From NCBI GenBank assembly GCA_964507445.1, contig CAZDQF010000006.1, forward strand, positions 124,001 through 188,000: a DNA stretch of 64,000 nt, read 5' to 3'. Made by a program: the position numbers and the translations under genes. This document shows positions 33,134 through 42,491 of the stretch, piece by piece; within the stretch, counting starts at the first letter, position 1, and each line of letters starts with the position of its first letter. A model generated the notes under the pieces. The model did not search any database, was not told the origin of the DNA, and saw only the letters and a list, made by a program, of their open reading frames with translations. This stretch comes from GCA-2683135 sp964507445 (GTDB lineage Bacteria > Planctomycetota > GCA-002687715).

Positions 33134-34447
33134 ATGGCGCCCATAGTCCTCGCCGCTACTCTCCTGGCCGTGCTGGTCACCCCGGCTGCGGCTCAGGGTC
33201 CCCCCTGCGCCTTCGTGGGTGCCCACATCATCCCCATCGAAGGGGATGAGATCCCGAACGGGACGCTCCTGATCAAGGACGGCAAGATCAGCGCCGTCGG
33301 CCCCTCCGCCGCGGTGGCCATCCCCGACGACGCCATACGGCACGATGTCGGAGGCAAGGTCATCATGCCCGGCCTGGTGTGCACGCACAGCCACATCGGC
33401 GGCCCTTCAGGCGCGGATCGCAGCGGACCTTTGCAGCCGGACTGCCGGGTCCTCGACTCCGTGAACGTGGCCGATCCGGGCTTCCGCAAAGCCCACGCGG
33501 GAGGGCTCACGACCCTCAACGTCATGCCGGGCTCCGGACACCTCTGCAGCGGCCAGACCGTCTACCTCAAGCTACGCAAGGACCCCACCACCATCGAGGA
33601 GCTGCTCCTGACCACATCCAAGGGGGTCACGGGTGGGCTGAAGATGGCCAACGGGACGAACTCCCAGAGCGGCGCACCCTTCCCCGGCACCCGCGGCAAG
33701 TCCGCCGCCATGGCGCGAGGGCTCTGGGTCAGGGCCCAGGCCTACGCCGCGAAGAAAAAGAAGGCCGCGGAAGAAGCGGCGGACCCGCCGGATCGCGACC
33801 TCGCCATGGAGGCCATGGTGGAGTGTCTGGAAGGCAAGCGGGTGGTGCACCACCACACCCACCGGCACGACGACGTCATCACCGTGATCCGCCTGGCCCG
33901 AGAGTTCGGATTCCGGGTCGTCCTCCATCACGTGAGCGACGCCTGGCGCATCGCCGACGAGATCGGCAAAGCGAAGGTCCCGTGCTCCATCATCGTCATC
34001 GACAGCCCAGGCGGGAAGATCGAGGCCAAGGACATCGATTGGGGCAACGGCGCGGCGCTGGAGAAGGCCGGAGTGCTCACCGGCTTCCACACCGACGACG
34101 GGATCACGGACTCCCGCCTGTTCCTCAGGTCCGCTGCCCTGTCCGTCCGCGCCGGGATGTCGCGCAAGGCCGCCCTCTACGGGCTCACCCTGGCGGGCGC
34201 CGAGATGCTCGACCTGGCCGACCGCATTGGCTCCCTCAAGGCTGGCAAGGACGCCGACTTCGTCATCCTCTCCGGTGACCCCTTGTCCGTTTACACCCGC
34301 GCCCTGGAGACCTGGGTAGAAGGGGTCAAGGTCTTCGACCGTGAGGACCCCAAGGACCGCCTCTACGCTGTTGGAGGACGAGGAGCGAGCGAGGGACAGG
34401 TCTTCACCATCTGCCACTGCTTCGGCCATGGGGGGCACGACCGATGA
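33134..34447 (+). CDS. Exported amidohydrolase, active-site residues present
   Basis: The 437-residue protein has a signal peptide (VLAATLLAVLVTPAAAQG) and the amidohydrolase (imidazolonepropionase-like) fold: GxHIIPIEGDEI at the N-terminal beta sandwich, a metal-site CTHSHIGG (His-x-His), HHHTHRH with further ligands, HHVSDAW and the GFHTDDGITD Asp. C-terminal sandwich residues GSLKAGKDADFVIL close the fold. The substrate is probably a cyclic amide, peptide or nucleoside-like compound outside the cytoplasm, but this cannot be read. The stop overlaps the next start as ATGA. The gene begins just after the assembly gap. Confidence 0.85.
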   Translation: MAPIVLAATLLAVLVTPAAAQGPPCAFVGAHIIPIEGDEIPNGTLLIKDGKISAVGPSAAVAIPDDAIRHDVGGKVIMPGLVCTHSHIGGPSGADRSGPLQPDCRVLDSVNVADPGFRKAHAGGLTTLNVMPGSGHLCSGQTVYLKLRKDPTTIEELLLTTSKGVTGGLKMANGTNSQSGAPFPGTRGKSAAMARGLWVRAQAYAAKKKKAAEEAADPPDRDLAMEAMVECLEGKRVVHHHTHRHDDVITVIRLAREFGFRVVLHHVSDAWRIADEIGKAKVPCSIIVIDSPGGKIEAKDIDWGNGAALEKAGVLTGFHTDDGITDSRLFLRSAALSVRAGMSRKAALYGLTLAGAEMLDLADRIGSLKAGKDADFVILSGDPLSVYTRALETWVEGVKVFDREDPKDRLYAVGGRGASEGQVFTICHCFGHGGHDR

Positions 34448-35634
34448 GGCTGCTGCTCACCCTGATCGCGCTCGTGGCCCCCTGCACCGGCCAGCTGGCG
34501 GTGCGGGCCGGGACCCTCCACACCGTCGCCGGAACGCCCATCACGGACGCAGTCGTGATCATCAAGGAAGGGAAGATCGCCGCCGTGGGCAAGGCCGCGG
34601 AGACCAGGATCCCCGACGGTCTCCGGACGATCAGCGCTGCGGTCGTGACCCCCGGACTCATCGACGCCCACACGGTGGTGGGGCTGGCCGGCTACCTGAA
34701 CCAGGACCAGGACCAGGATCAACTGGATCGGACCAGCCCCATCCAGCCTGAGCTGAGGGCCATCGACGCCTACAACCCCAAGGAGCGCCTGGTGCACTTC
34801 GTCCGCAGCCTGGGTGTCACGACGCTCCACACAGGACACGCTCCGGGGGCCCTCATCTCCGGCCAGACCATGATCGTCAAGACCGTCGGCGAGACCGCGG
34901 ACCAGGCCTCTCGGGTGCCCTTCGCCATGGTGGCCTGCACCCTCGGGGAGCGCGCCCAGGGATCCGGGGGCAAGCCCCCAGGGTCAAGAGGGAAGGTGGT
35001 CGCCATGCTCCGCGCCAAGCTGCTGGAAGCCCAGCGCTACGCCGCGAGGGTCAAGGACGGCAAGGACGGCAAGCGCGACCTCGGGCTGGACGCGTTGTCT
35101 GAGGTCCTGGCTGGCAAAGTCCCTCTCCTGGTGACCGTGCATCGGGCGACGGACATCGTCACCGCACTCCGCATCAAGCAGGAGTTCGGGATCCGCATGG
35201 TGCTCGACGGCGCCGCGGACGCGCACATGGTCCTGGATGAGATCAAGGCGGCGGATGTCCCGGTGATCGTCCACCCTCCCATGACCCGGGCCAGGGGCGA
35301 ACGGGAGAACGCCACGTTCGAGCTGGCTTCGATCCTGCACAAGGCCGGCATACCCTTCGCGTTCCAGTCCGGCTACGAGTCCTACGTCCCCAAGACTCGG
35401 GTCGTGCTCTTCGAAGCAGCCATCGCGGCCGCCTTTGGGCTTGGGTTTGACGCCACGCTCCATGGCCTGACCAAGGGCGCCGCCGAGCTCCTAGGAATCG
35501 CGGACAGGGTCGGCAGCATCGAGGTCGGCAAGGACGCGGATCTGGCCCTCTACGACGGCGACCCCTTCGAGTACACGACGCATTGCGTCGGGGTGATCAT
35601 CGACGGCAAGGTGGCCTCCGCGGAGAGGCGTTAG
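34444..35634 (+). CDS. Amidohydrolase-fold protein lacking most metal ligands
   Basis: The 396-residue protein has a short signal-peptide-like start (MRLLLTLIALVAPCTG) and the same fold as the previous gene (VIIKEGKIAAVG; C-terminal GSIEVGKDADLALYDGD). Where the active paralogue has the His-x-His metal site, this one reads DAHTVVG, keeping one His only; the HHVSD position reads MVLDGAAD and the GFHTDDG position reads FQSGYESY. So it probably no longer hydrolyses a substrate by the normal mechanism and may be a partner or regulator of the adjacent active enzyme. The ATGA overlap with that gene supports a complex of the two. Confidence 0.8.
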   Translation: MRLLLTLIALVAPCTGQLAVRAGTLHTVAGTPITDAVVIIKEGKIAAVGKAAETRIPDGLRTISAAVVTPGLIDAHTVVGLAGYLNQDQDQDQLDRTSPIQPELRAIDAYNPKERLVHFVRSLGVTTLHTGHAPGALISGQTMIVKTVGETADQASRVPFAMVACTLGERAQGSGGKPPGSRGKVVAMLRAKLLEAQRYAARVKDGKDGKRDLGLDALSEVLAGKVPLLVTVHRATDIVTALRIKQEFGIRMVLDGAADAHMVLDEIKAADVPVIVHPPMTRARGERENATFELASILHKAGIPFAFQSGYESYVPKTRVVLFEAAIAAAFGLGFDATLHGLTKGAAELLGIADRVGSIEVGKDADLALYDGDPFEYTTHCVGVIIDGKVASAERR

Positions 35635-35643
35635 CCGCTCGCC

Positions 35644-36465
35644 TCATGGGGCCCGGGGGGGCTCCCAGGCGGGCCCGGGCAATGACGCCGGGTCCGCCGC
35701 CGCAAGGACCTCCCGGATGCGCGGAGCCAGCGCGGGGTTGGCGGCGACGATGCGCCTCCCGAAGAGCCACTGGTCCCCGCCGTCGAAGTCCGTCACCACG
35801 CACCCTGCCTCCCTGGCGACCAGGCCACCGGCGGCCACGTCCCATGGCTCGAGCCAGGGCTCCCAGAAGCCGTCGAAGCGACCGTCCGCCACGTAGCACA
35901 GGTCACAGGCAGCGGCCCCCAGCCTGCGGATGCCACGGACACGGGTCGCCAGGTCCACGAAGTGCTGCAGGTTGCTGTCCGGGTGAAACTCGAGACGGTA
36001 ATGGAACCCCGTGGCCAGCAGGGCCTCTGACAGCTCGCCGGTGGCGCTGCATCCGATGGGCTCCCCGTCGAGTCGAGCGCCGCCGCCACGGGTGGCGGTG
36101 TAGCACTCGTCGAGGATGGGGTTGTACACGCACCCGACGGCCACCCCTTGCTCGTCGCACCAGGCGATGGAGACCGCCACGTGTGGGACTCGATGGACGA
36201 AGTTCGTCGTGCCATCCAGCGGGTCGATGACCCAACAGGGCCAGGTGGAAGGGGCCTCGCTGAACTCCTCCTCCGCGAGCACGGCGTGGTCCGGATACCG
36301 GTCCCGCACCCGCGAGACGATGAGCGCCTCCGACTCCCGGTCCGCCACCGTCACCAGGTCCCGGGCCCCCTTCTTCTCCACGGCCTCGAGCCGCCCCCAG
36401 TGGCCTCGCAGGAGCTCGCCGGCCGCGCGAGCCACCTCCTCGATGAACCGCACGTCGGGAATCAC
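35644..36465 (-). CDS. Inositol monophosphatase-family phosphatase
   Basis: Starting at the GTG at 36465, the product has 273 residues. Motifs of the family are plain: AEEEF, DPLDGTTNFVH (the D-P-x-D-G-T metal site) and EPWDVAAG, the WD-x-AAG motif. These enzymes remove phosphate from inositol 1-phosphate, histidinol phosphate, fructose 1,6-bisphosphate or PAP with Mg2+; the substrate is not readable. The GTG overlaps the rarA stop as GTGA and GGGGGAGGAG directly precedes it as ribosome site. A longer frame starting at 36597 lies inside rarA and is unlikely. Confidence 0.85.
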   Translation of the reverse strand: MIPDVRFIEEVARAAGELLRGHWGRLEAVEKKGARDLVTVADRESEALIVSRVRDRYPDHAVLAEEEFSEAPSTWPCWVIDPLDGTTNFVHRVPHVAVSIAWCDEQGVAVGCVYNPILDECYTATRGGGARLDGEPIGCSATGELSEALLATGFHYRLEFHPDSNLQHFVDLATRVRGIRRLGAAACDLCYVADGRFDGFWEPWLEPWDVAAGGLVAREAGCVVTDFDGGDQWLFGRRIVAANPALAPRIREVLAAADPASLPGPAWEPPRAP

Positions 36466-37829
36466 GACTCCTCCCCCTCGCTCCGCTCCTGCAGCAGACT
36501 GCGCCAGTACTCCATCCTCCGGGCCACCTCCTTCTCGTGGCCGAAGGGCGAAGGCTCGTACCACACCCGCCCCTTCAGCGCCTCCGGCAGGTAGCACTGA
36601 TCGGCGACAGCCCCGTCGAAATCGTGGGGATAGAGATAGCCCTTGCCATGATCGAGCTGCTTCATGAGTTTGGTCGGCGCGTTGCGCAGGTGCAACGGGA
36701 CAGGGTGGACCGCCCCGTCACGGACCTCCTTCATGAGCGCCCCCAACGCCGCGTACACCGCGTTGCTCTTGGGAGCCGTCGCCAGATACACCGCCGCCTC
36801 CGCCAGGGCCAGCTCACCCTCCGGGGACCCGAGGAATCGGAACGCTTCCTTCGCTGCCAGGGCCACCTCCAACGCGCGGGGGTCCGCGAGCCCCACATCC
36901 TCGGTGGCGATTCGGACGAGCCGACGAGCCAGGTAGAGCGGGTCCTCCCCGCCGTCCAGCAGGCGCACCAACCAATAGAGGGTGGCCTGCGGGTCCCCTC
37001 CTCGGATGGACTTGTGGAGGGCGGAGATGAGGTTGAAGTGCTCGTCACCGGCGCGGTCGTGATACACCAGCTTCCGGGCGAGCAGCTTCTCCACGTCTTT
37101 CTCGGTCAACTCCGTCGCGGCCTCGCCGTCCGCCACCACGGACTCCACCAGCGCCTCCAGACGGTTGAGCAGGCTGCGTGCGTCACCGTGACTGGTCCGG
37201 GCGATCAGGGCGAGCGCGGGAGGAGCCAGCGAGACCCCCCGAGTCCCCAACCCGCGCTCGGGGTCCTGCAGCGCACGCGCCGCGATCTCGACCAGCGCCT
37301 CTTCGGACAACGGCTCCAGCGTCAAGACGACGCATCGGGACAACAACGCGGCGTTCAGGTGGAAGCTCGGGTTCTCCGTGGTCGCGCCGACCAGCACGAT
37401 GGTCCCGTCCTCCACGTGGGGCAGGAACGCGTCCTGCTGACTCTTGTTGAACCGGTGGATCTCATCGACGAACAGCACCGTTCCTCCGCGCCCCCGGTCA
37501 CGGCGATGGCGGGCTTCGGCCACGATGGCGCGCACCTCCTTGACACCGGACAGGACCGCTGAGAACGCGACGAATTCTTGGCCCACGTGGTCCGCAACCG
37601 CCCGCGCGATGGTGGTCTTGCCGCTACCGGGAGGCCCCCACAAGAGGATGGAGGGGAGGTGCTCGCGTCCCAACGCCCGCCGCAACAGCGCCCCCTCTTC
37701 CACCGCCGTCTGTCCCACGACCTCGTCGAGGGTCCGTGGACGCATGCGCTCCGCGAGGGGCGCCCCCGGCGCCGGAGTCCTGTCTCCGCCGACCTCCGCC
37801 TCAGGAAAGAGCTCGCCATCCATCCCCAT
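36462..37829 (-). CDS. rarA: Replication-associated recombination protein A (AAA+ clamp-loader-like ATPase)
   Basis: RarA/MgsA acts at stalled forks with SSB. From the ATG at 37829 the product has 455 residues, close to the usual length. Walker A WGPPGSGKT (residues 64-72), Walker B LFVDEIHRF, the sensor 1 segment (VGATTENPSFHLNAALLSR), and the C-terminal MgsA domain (GGDPQATLYWLVRLLDGGE, LHLRNAPTKLMKQ, then GYLYPHDF) are all seen. The ATG lies 2 bases after the stop of the carboxypeptidase gene, and a longer frame reaching 37913 would overlap it. One minus-strand operon with the carboxypeptidase upstream and the phosphatase downstream. Confidence 0.95.
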   Translation of the reverse strand: MGMDGELFPEAEVGGDRTPAPGAPLAERMRPRTLDEVVGQTAVEEGALLRRALGREHLPSILLWGPPGSGKTTIARAVADHVGQEFVAFSAVLSGVKEVRAIVAEARHRRDRGRGGTVLFVDEIHRFNKSQQDAFLPHVEDGTIVLVGATTENPSFHLNAALLSRCVVLTLEPLSEEALVEIAARALQDPERGLGTRGVSLAPPALALIARTSHGDARSLLNRLEALVESVVADGEAATELTEKDVEKLLARKLVYHDRAGDEHFNLISALHKSIRGGDPQATLYWLVRLLDGGEDPLYLARRLVRIATEDVGLADPRALEVALAAKEAFRFLGSPEGELALAEAAVYLATAPKSNAVYAALGALMKEVRDGAVHPVPLHLRNAPTKLMKQLDHGKGYLYPHDFDGAVADQCYLPEALKGRVWYEPSPFGHEKEVARRMEYWRSLLQERSEGEES

Positions 37830-37831
37830 GG

Positions 37832-39244
37832 TCAGAGTCTCCCGAGCGCTCTCACGGCCACGTCCTGAGCGCCCCTCATGCGCCAGACCAAGCCGCTCTT
37901 CCGACCGTTGCAAAGCACCGCGAACACAACGGTGCGACCGCTCTTGGTGGTCACGTAACCGGCGAGCGCGGACGCGTCACTCAAGGTGCCGGTCTTGGCC
38001 CTCACCCGACGCCCCAGCTCGCCGAACCGCTTCCGCAAGGTCCCGGCGCTCTCTCCCCCATACGGCAGGGCCCGCTCGAACTCAGCGCGCGATGGGGATC
38101 GCCAGACCGCCAGGAGCACTCCGACCACGTCCGAAGCAGAGAGCCGGTCGTCCCGTGACAGGCCGCTGCCATCCGCGAGGACGCTCTCCGTGAGGTCCAC
38201 GCCGCCGCGTCCGAGAATGGACTTCACGGCCCTCGCTCCACCGACGAAGCTCCCGTCACCGACCGTCACGGCGCCCAGGTGCTTGAACAGCATCTCGGCC
38301 CGCTGATTCTGGCTCTTCTTGAGCATGGTCCGGATGATGTCCCGGACGCGCGTCTGCACTCGCGCGATCAGGTGACCGCCACGGCCATGCTCGCCATCAC
38401 CGGGCCGACGCACCGCACCGCTCACGCGGACGCCGGCGTCGGCCAGGGCGCGACGAAGGGCGCGGCCAAAACCCAGCGCCGGGTCATGGATCGCGACGGG
38501 CACCATCATGTCCTTGGTCTTGGCCCAGCAGCGTCCGCCGACGCGCAGCTCGTCAGCGGCCCTCCCCCGCTCGCTCCAGACCGCTTCCTGCTTACGCGAA
38601 GCGCACGTCGACACGGTCCCTCGAAGGCGAACGGCGCCAGCGGGCACCGCGGCGACTCCGGCGTCCTTTCCGACGGCCCTCCCTGCGTTGACCCGAAGGC
38701 TCACCGTCCCGTGGTCCAGGGAGAGGGCCGCCACCTCCGCCATGTAAGGCCTCGTGGGGTTGTTATCCGGCCAGGCAGGCCCGGTGAAGTCCTGATCAAA
38801 CAGCCGATCATCGACCAGCAGGTCACCCTGGACCTGCCGAATCCCCGCGCCGCGCACACGTTGCACGAGCAGCGGGAGCAGGCTCCTTGCCTGCAAGGTG
38901 GGGTCACCCTCCCCTCGCAATCTCAGATGGCCGGCCAGGACACCGTCCGCGGTCTCGCCGTGAGCCACCAGATCCGTGAGCAGGATGTGATCCGGACCGG
39001 GACCCAACAAGGCCGCCGCCGCGGGCAGGATCTTCATGGCGCTCGCCGGTACCATCATCCGGCCCCCATGGACCTCCGCGACAGCTCGTCCGTTCGCCGC
39101 ATCCACGGCGAGAAACGAGGTCGAGATCCCGAATCGTCGAAGGTCAGAGAAGGACTTCCGGCAGGCCTTCCCCACGGCCCGCGGATCGCTCTGGCCGGAC
39201 GCTGCCCCGAGCAGGAACAACAGAAAGAAGACCCCCGGCCGCAT
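37832..39244 (-). CDS. dacB: D-alanyl-D-alanine carboxypeptidase/endopeptidase (PBP4, peptidase S13)
   Basis: The product from the ATG at 39244 has 470 residues: a signal peptide (MRPGVFFLLFLLGAASGQ), the catalytic SxxK as SAMK at residues 68-71, SxN as SQN in the SQNQRAEMLFKHLG block, and KTG in RAKTGTLSDASALAG near the C-terminus. PBP4-type enzymes cut the terminal D-Ala or crosslinks of peptidoglycan in the periplasm. A long domain insertion (about residues 100-260) between SxxK and SxN is normal for S13. It is good evidence that the organism makes peptidoglycan. A frame open to 39298 adds 18 unlikely residues. Confidence 0.92.
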   Translation of the reverse strand: MRPGVFFLLFLLGAASGQSDPRAVGKACRKSFSDLRRFGISTSFLAVDAANGRAVAEVHGGRMMVPASAMKILPAAAALLGPGPDHILLTDLVAHGETADGVLAGHLRLRGEGDPTLQARSLLPLLVQRVRGAGIRQVQGDLLVDDRLFDQDFTGPAWPDNNPTRPYMAEVAALSLDHGTVSLRVNAGRAVGKDAGVAAVPAGAVRLRGTVSTCASRKQEAVWSERGRAADELRVGGRCWAKTKDMMVPVAIHDPALGFGRALRRALADAGVRVSGAVRRPGDGEHGRGGHLIARVQTRVRDIIRTMLKKSQNQRAEMLFKHLGAVTVGDGSFVGGARAVKSILGRGGVDLTESVLADGSGLSRDDRLSASDVVGVLLAVWRSPSRAEFERALPYGGESAGTLRKRFGELGRRVRAKTGTLSDASALAGYVTTKSGRTVVFAVLCNGRKSGLVWRMRGAQDVAVRALGRL

Positions 39245-39319
39245 GGCCAACAGAATGGCACAGGGGGGCCTCAATCGACAAGCCGCGACGAGACCCAAAC
39301 CGCGTGGATCAGCGGTGGA

Positions 39320-40309
39320 TCAGGAGACGAAGCCCTCCGGGTGGCTGTCGTGCCATCTCCATGCGGTCTCGATGATGGTCTTCAGGTCACCAAACTGCTG
39401 CCGCCACCCCAGGATCTCCTGGGCTCGTGCGGAGTTGCCCACCAACCGGGCCGGGTATCCCGGCCCCCGGCCCGCGCCCGCCTAGGGGATCGGCTTCCCG
39501 ACCACCTCCTCCACCATCTTGATGACCTCCATGACGGAGTAACCCGCGCCGTTGCCCAGGTTGAACGCAGCGCTCTCCCCGTCATTCCGGAGGTACTCCA
39601 GCCCCGCCAGGTGAGCGTCAGCCAGATCCAGGATGTGGATGTAGTCCCTGATGCAGGTCCCGTCGGGCGTGTCGTAGTCGTCTCCGAAGACCTTGATGTC
39701 CGGCCGCTTCCCCTGGGCCGCGTGGATCACCAGCGGGATCAGGTGCGTCTCCGGATCATGATGCTCGCCGATGATCCCTTCGGGGTGGGCGCCGGCCGCG
39801 TTGAAGTAGCGCAACGCCACGCTCTTCAGGCCATAGGCGTGACCGTAGTCAGCGAGGACCCGCTCCACGACGAACTTGGTCCAGCCATAGGGATTGATCG
39901 GCCACTGGGGGTGGGTCTCATCCATGTACTCCTGCACCGGATTCCCATAGGTCGCGCAGGTGGAGGAGAAGATGAAGTTGCTCACGTTCGCCGCGCGCAT
40001 GGCGTCCAGGAGCTTGAGCGTGGTGGCGACGTTGTTTTCGTAGTACTGCGCGGGGTCCGTCACGGAGACGCCCACATAGCAGCTGGCGGCGAAGTGGAAG
40101 ACCGCGTCGACCTCCCGCTCTTCGAGCGTCTTCTTCACCAGGTCGAAGTCCGCGAGGCTGCCTTGCACCAGGTCCGCGTCGAGGACCGCGGCGGCATGGC
40201 CCTCGCTCAGGTTGTCGTACGCGAACGCATCGTGCCCGCGCTGCCGCAACAGCCACAGGCAGTGGCTACCGATGTAACCAGCGCCCCCCGCCACCATGAT
40301 CGTACCCAT
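39320..40309 (-). CDS. galE: UDP-glucose 4-epimerase, reading frame interrupted by an in-frame amber codon
   Basis: GalE interconverts UDP-glucose and UDP-galactose with NAD+. The Rossmann motif GGAGYIGSH is at residues 8-16, the SSTCATYG block and the catalytic Tyr-x3-Lys in PYGWTKF follow. As read, the frame stops at TAG (39484-39482) after 275 residues, but the same frame continues with PGYPARLVGNSARAQEILGW and ends with TAWRWHDSHPEGFVS at TGA 39322-39320, giving the normal length of about 329 codons. The stop sits where family members have Tyr (PIPY); the surrounding 10 codons are unusually G/C-rich (39446-39482). I believe the stop is a base-call error or a fresh nonsense mutation rather than a true end. 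Start ATG 40309. Confidence 0.9.
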
Positions 40310-40358
40310 GGAATCGCCTTCCCTGCCGGCCGTAAGGTCTCTTGGGAACTGCCGCTCA

Positions 40359-40394
40359 GGCCCGCCGCTTCACTTGTCGAACGTCCGGCGGGCC
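40359..40394 (-). terminator. Perfect 9-bp hairpin downstream of the TPR/HEAT gene
   Basis: GGCCCGCCG (40359-40367) pairs with CGGCGGGCC (40386-40394), with an 18-base loop. It follows the TPR/HEAT stop by 20 bases on the minus strand and precedes the galE start by 50. There is no T-tract, so it is a weak terminator or 3'-end stabiliser at best. Confidence 0.4.
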
Positions 40395-40414
40395 AAACCG
40401 TAACAGGATCACTG

Positions 40415-41902
40415 TCAACGCCCTTCGTACTTGCGATACGAGGAGCTGTTGGCGTCGTACCACGCGCGCCAGTCTCGGCGCAGGGCTGTCAGGTCATCGG
40501 CCTTGAGGTCGTCTTCCATCACCACGCTGATGTAGGCGAACGTCAGCCGATTCAGGCCCCGGTGGATCTGGTGAAACACGTACGGGTCGTCCTCTTTCTC
40601 AAGACGCCCCATGAGGGGCGGCACCGCGCGCGGATGATCCGCGCGCCCGAGGGTCGCCGCCGCGCTCGCACGCACCGTCTCGCTGCGGTCATCCAGCAGC
40701 AGGGACATGATCTTCACCAGCCGCTCGTCGTCCAGTTGCTCTGCCTCCCCCCACCACCGACCGACGGTGCGGACGGCGATGGTCCGGACGAACGAATCGC
40801 CGTCCCGCAGCGCCCGCAAGAACCCCTTGTCCAACTCTGCATGCCGGACCGGACTCGCGGAGAGGATGAGCGCGGCCCGACGGCGCCGCTCCGGCTCCAC
40901 GCTGTTCAGGAGGATCTCCAACCACTGCTCCGGGGACTGGACGCCCTCGCGCTTCACCGCCTTGGCAGGACCGGCTCGCAGCTCGGCGACGAGGCCCTCC
41001 ATCTGCTCCCGGTCGACGCGGGCGCCCAGGGGCAGGCTATCCAAAGCCTGCTGAAATCGTTCCGCAGCGGCGTGATTCTGGCCGTCCCGCATCAGCAACT
41101 TGGCCAGCTCCATGGCCGAGCGCCAGTCCTTGGGGTCCTCCTGCAGGATCGCCCCATAGAGGGCCGTGGCTTTCTCCAACTGGTCCACCCGCCCGTAGCA
41201 GAACGCCAGCAGGCGATCGACGTTGGCGGTATCCGTGCTCCGCTGCTTCAACTCGAGCAACGCGTTGATCGCCTCCGAATGGCGGGACGTCTGGATATAC
41301 ATCTGCGCCAGGGCAAGACGGGGCTGCACATCGTCAGGGGCGTCGGCGATGATCTCCTGCAGTAAAGCCTCCGCCCGCAGGTGCTTGCGCATCCTGATGC
41401 AGCACAACGCGAGCCCGAAGCGAGCCTTGGCGAAGGTCGGGTTCAGTTCCAGCGCCTGCTGGTAGTGCTTGGCCGCGGGCTCGTGCATCTCACGACGAGC
41501 GAAGTACGCACCCATGCCGTGGTGTCCCCAGTAGAAATAGGGGTCCACCTTGATGCTCCGCTCGAAGAAGAGCCTGGCCTGCTCGAAACGCTCCGCGAGC
41601 CCGAGAATCCGACCGGCGAGATAGTGATTGACCGGCGTCCCCTCGATCTCCGCCCGCAGCTCGTACTGGGCGATCTGCTGGTCGAGCTTCTTGCCGCCAG
41701 CGCTCACCAGCTTGTCCTGCTTGGTGATCTCGGAGTTGATGATCCGCTCGTATTCCGGCCAACGGCGCTGGGCTTCCTTGTACTCCTGATCGCCCTTGAA
41801 CGCGCTCAGGGCCTCCTCACGAGCACGCTCGGCGGCACCCTGACCGGGCAGGCCTGGAAGCAACGCGAGCACCACCGCGAACGAGACGAACAAGCTCCGC
41901 AT
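40415..41902 (-). CDS. Exported TPR protein with C-terminal HEAT-like repeats
   Basis: From the ATG at 41902 (AGAGGA 5 bases upstream) the product has 495 residues and begins with a signal peptide (MRSLFVSFAVVLALLPGLPGQ). Residues about 90-340 form at least five TPR units (for example YWGHHGMGAYFARREMHEPA, AKARFGLALCCIRMRKHLRA). The C-terminal third contains HEAT-like repeats (RDGDSFVRTIAVRTVGRWWG; DDRSETVRASAAATLGRAD). It is therefore a scaffold of paired helices in the periplasm or at the outer surface, probably assembling other proteins. Substrate or partners unknown. Confidence 0.75.
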   Translation of the reverse strand: MRSLFVSFAVVLALLPGLPGQGAAERAREEALSAFKGDQEYKEAQRRWPEYERIINSEITKQDKLVSAGGKKLDQQIAQYELRAEIEGTPVNHYLAGRILGLAERFEQARLFFERSIKVDPYFYWGHHGMGAYFARREMHEPAAKHYQQALELNPTFAKARFGLALCCIRMRKHLRAEALLQEIIADAPDDVQPRLALAQMYIQTSRHSEAINALLELKQRSTDTANVDRLLAFCYGRVDQLEKATALYGAILQEDPKDWRSAMELAKLLMRDGQNHAAAERFQQALDSLPLGARVDREQMEGLVAELRAGPAKAVKREGVQSPEQWLEILLNSVEPERRRRAALILSASPVRHAELDKGFLRALRDGDSFVRTIAVRTVGRWWGEAEQLDDERLVKIMSLLLDDRSETVRASAAATLGRADHPRAVPPLMGRLEKEDDPYVFHQIHRGLNRLTFAYISVVMEDDLKADDLTALRRDWRAWYDANSSSYRKYEGR

Positions 41903-42094
41903 GAATCCTCTCCAGCGCCTCAGAATTGTGCCCCAAAACGAAATCGGATAAGGCGTTGCGCGACATCGTAGCATCGTTCAAGATGGGTACTAAGGGTAGC
42001 CGCTGGCTGCCTCAAGGCGGGGGCCCAAAACGGACGAAACATCGGACGGCGCATCCACTTACCGTCGGGTGCACCCCGGGGAGCAGCACAGCCC

Positions 42095-42439
42095 ATGATT
42101 CCGCATGACCGTCGCAGTTCCACCCGAGTGGACACGGGCAATCTGGTGATCCACTCCGAGGTCGGCCAGAACGCACCGGGCCAGGTCCTCGGCATGGCGG
42201 TGACCCTCGACATGAACGAGTTCGGGCTCCGCGTCCAGACCAACGAGCGGTTTCAGCGTGGAGACCGTTTCCGGTTCAGCGTCGCCCTCCAGGACGAGAT
42301 CGTGGCGGCCACGGGACGGGTGGTGCATATCGCACAAGCGCTCAACGACACCTGGGAGGTGGGCATCGAGTTCCTCCAGGTGTCGAGCGAGGACATCGAG
42401 CGGATACGCCGGTTCTGCGCGGAGAAATGCGGGTCCTGA
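42095..42439 (+). CDS. PilZ-domain protein, candidate c-di-GMP receptor
   Basis: The 114-residue protein has the two PilZ signatures: an N-terminal RRSSTR block (the RxxxR-type c-di-GMP contact) and DMNEFGLRV (the D-x-S-x-x-G motif with the Ser replaced by Asn). These bind cyclic di-GMP; the Asn substitution could weaken it. It stands alone between the TPR gene and purC and could control motility, exopolysaccharide or attachment. Start ATG 42095. Confidence 0.85.
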   Translation: MIPHDRRSSTRVDTGNLVIHSEVGQNAPGQVLGMAVTLDMNEFGLRVQTNERFQRGDRFRFSVALQDEIVAATGRVVHIAQALNDTWEVGIEFLQVSSEDIERIRRFCAEKCGS

Positions 42440-42491
42440 GCCCTGGCCCCGTGGGGCTGCCTCGAGTTCCGACGCGTGCTAATCTCTGCCC

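Noticed and set aside
35644..36597. The longer start (317 residues) for the phosphatase
   Set aside because: It would lie 132 bases inside rarA; the GTG at 36465 has a good ribosome site and a GTGA overlap.
40310..40414. galE regulatory RNA in the upstream gap
   Set aside because: Only the 9-bp stem is present, better placed as a 3'-end hairpin of the upstream gene; no known RNA motif is recognised.
38279..41365. A very long open frame on the plus strand, over 1,000 codons
   Set aside because: It lies opposite the carboxypeptidase, galE and TPR/HEAT genes, which have clear protein families. Long antisense frames are expected in GC-rich coding DNA.
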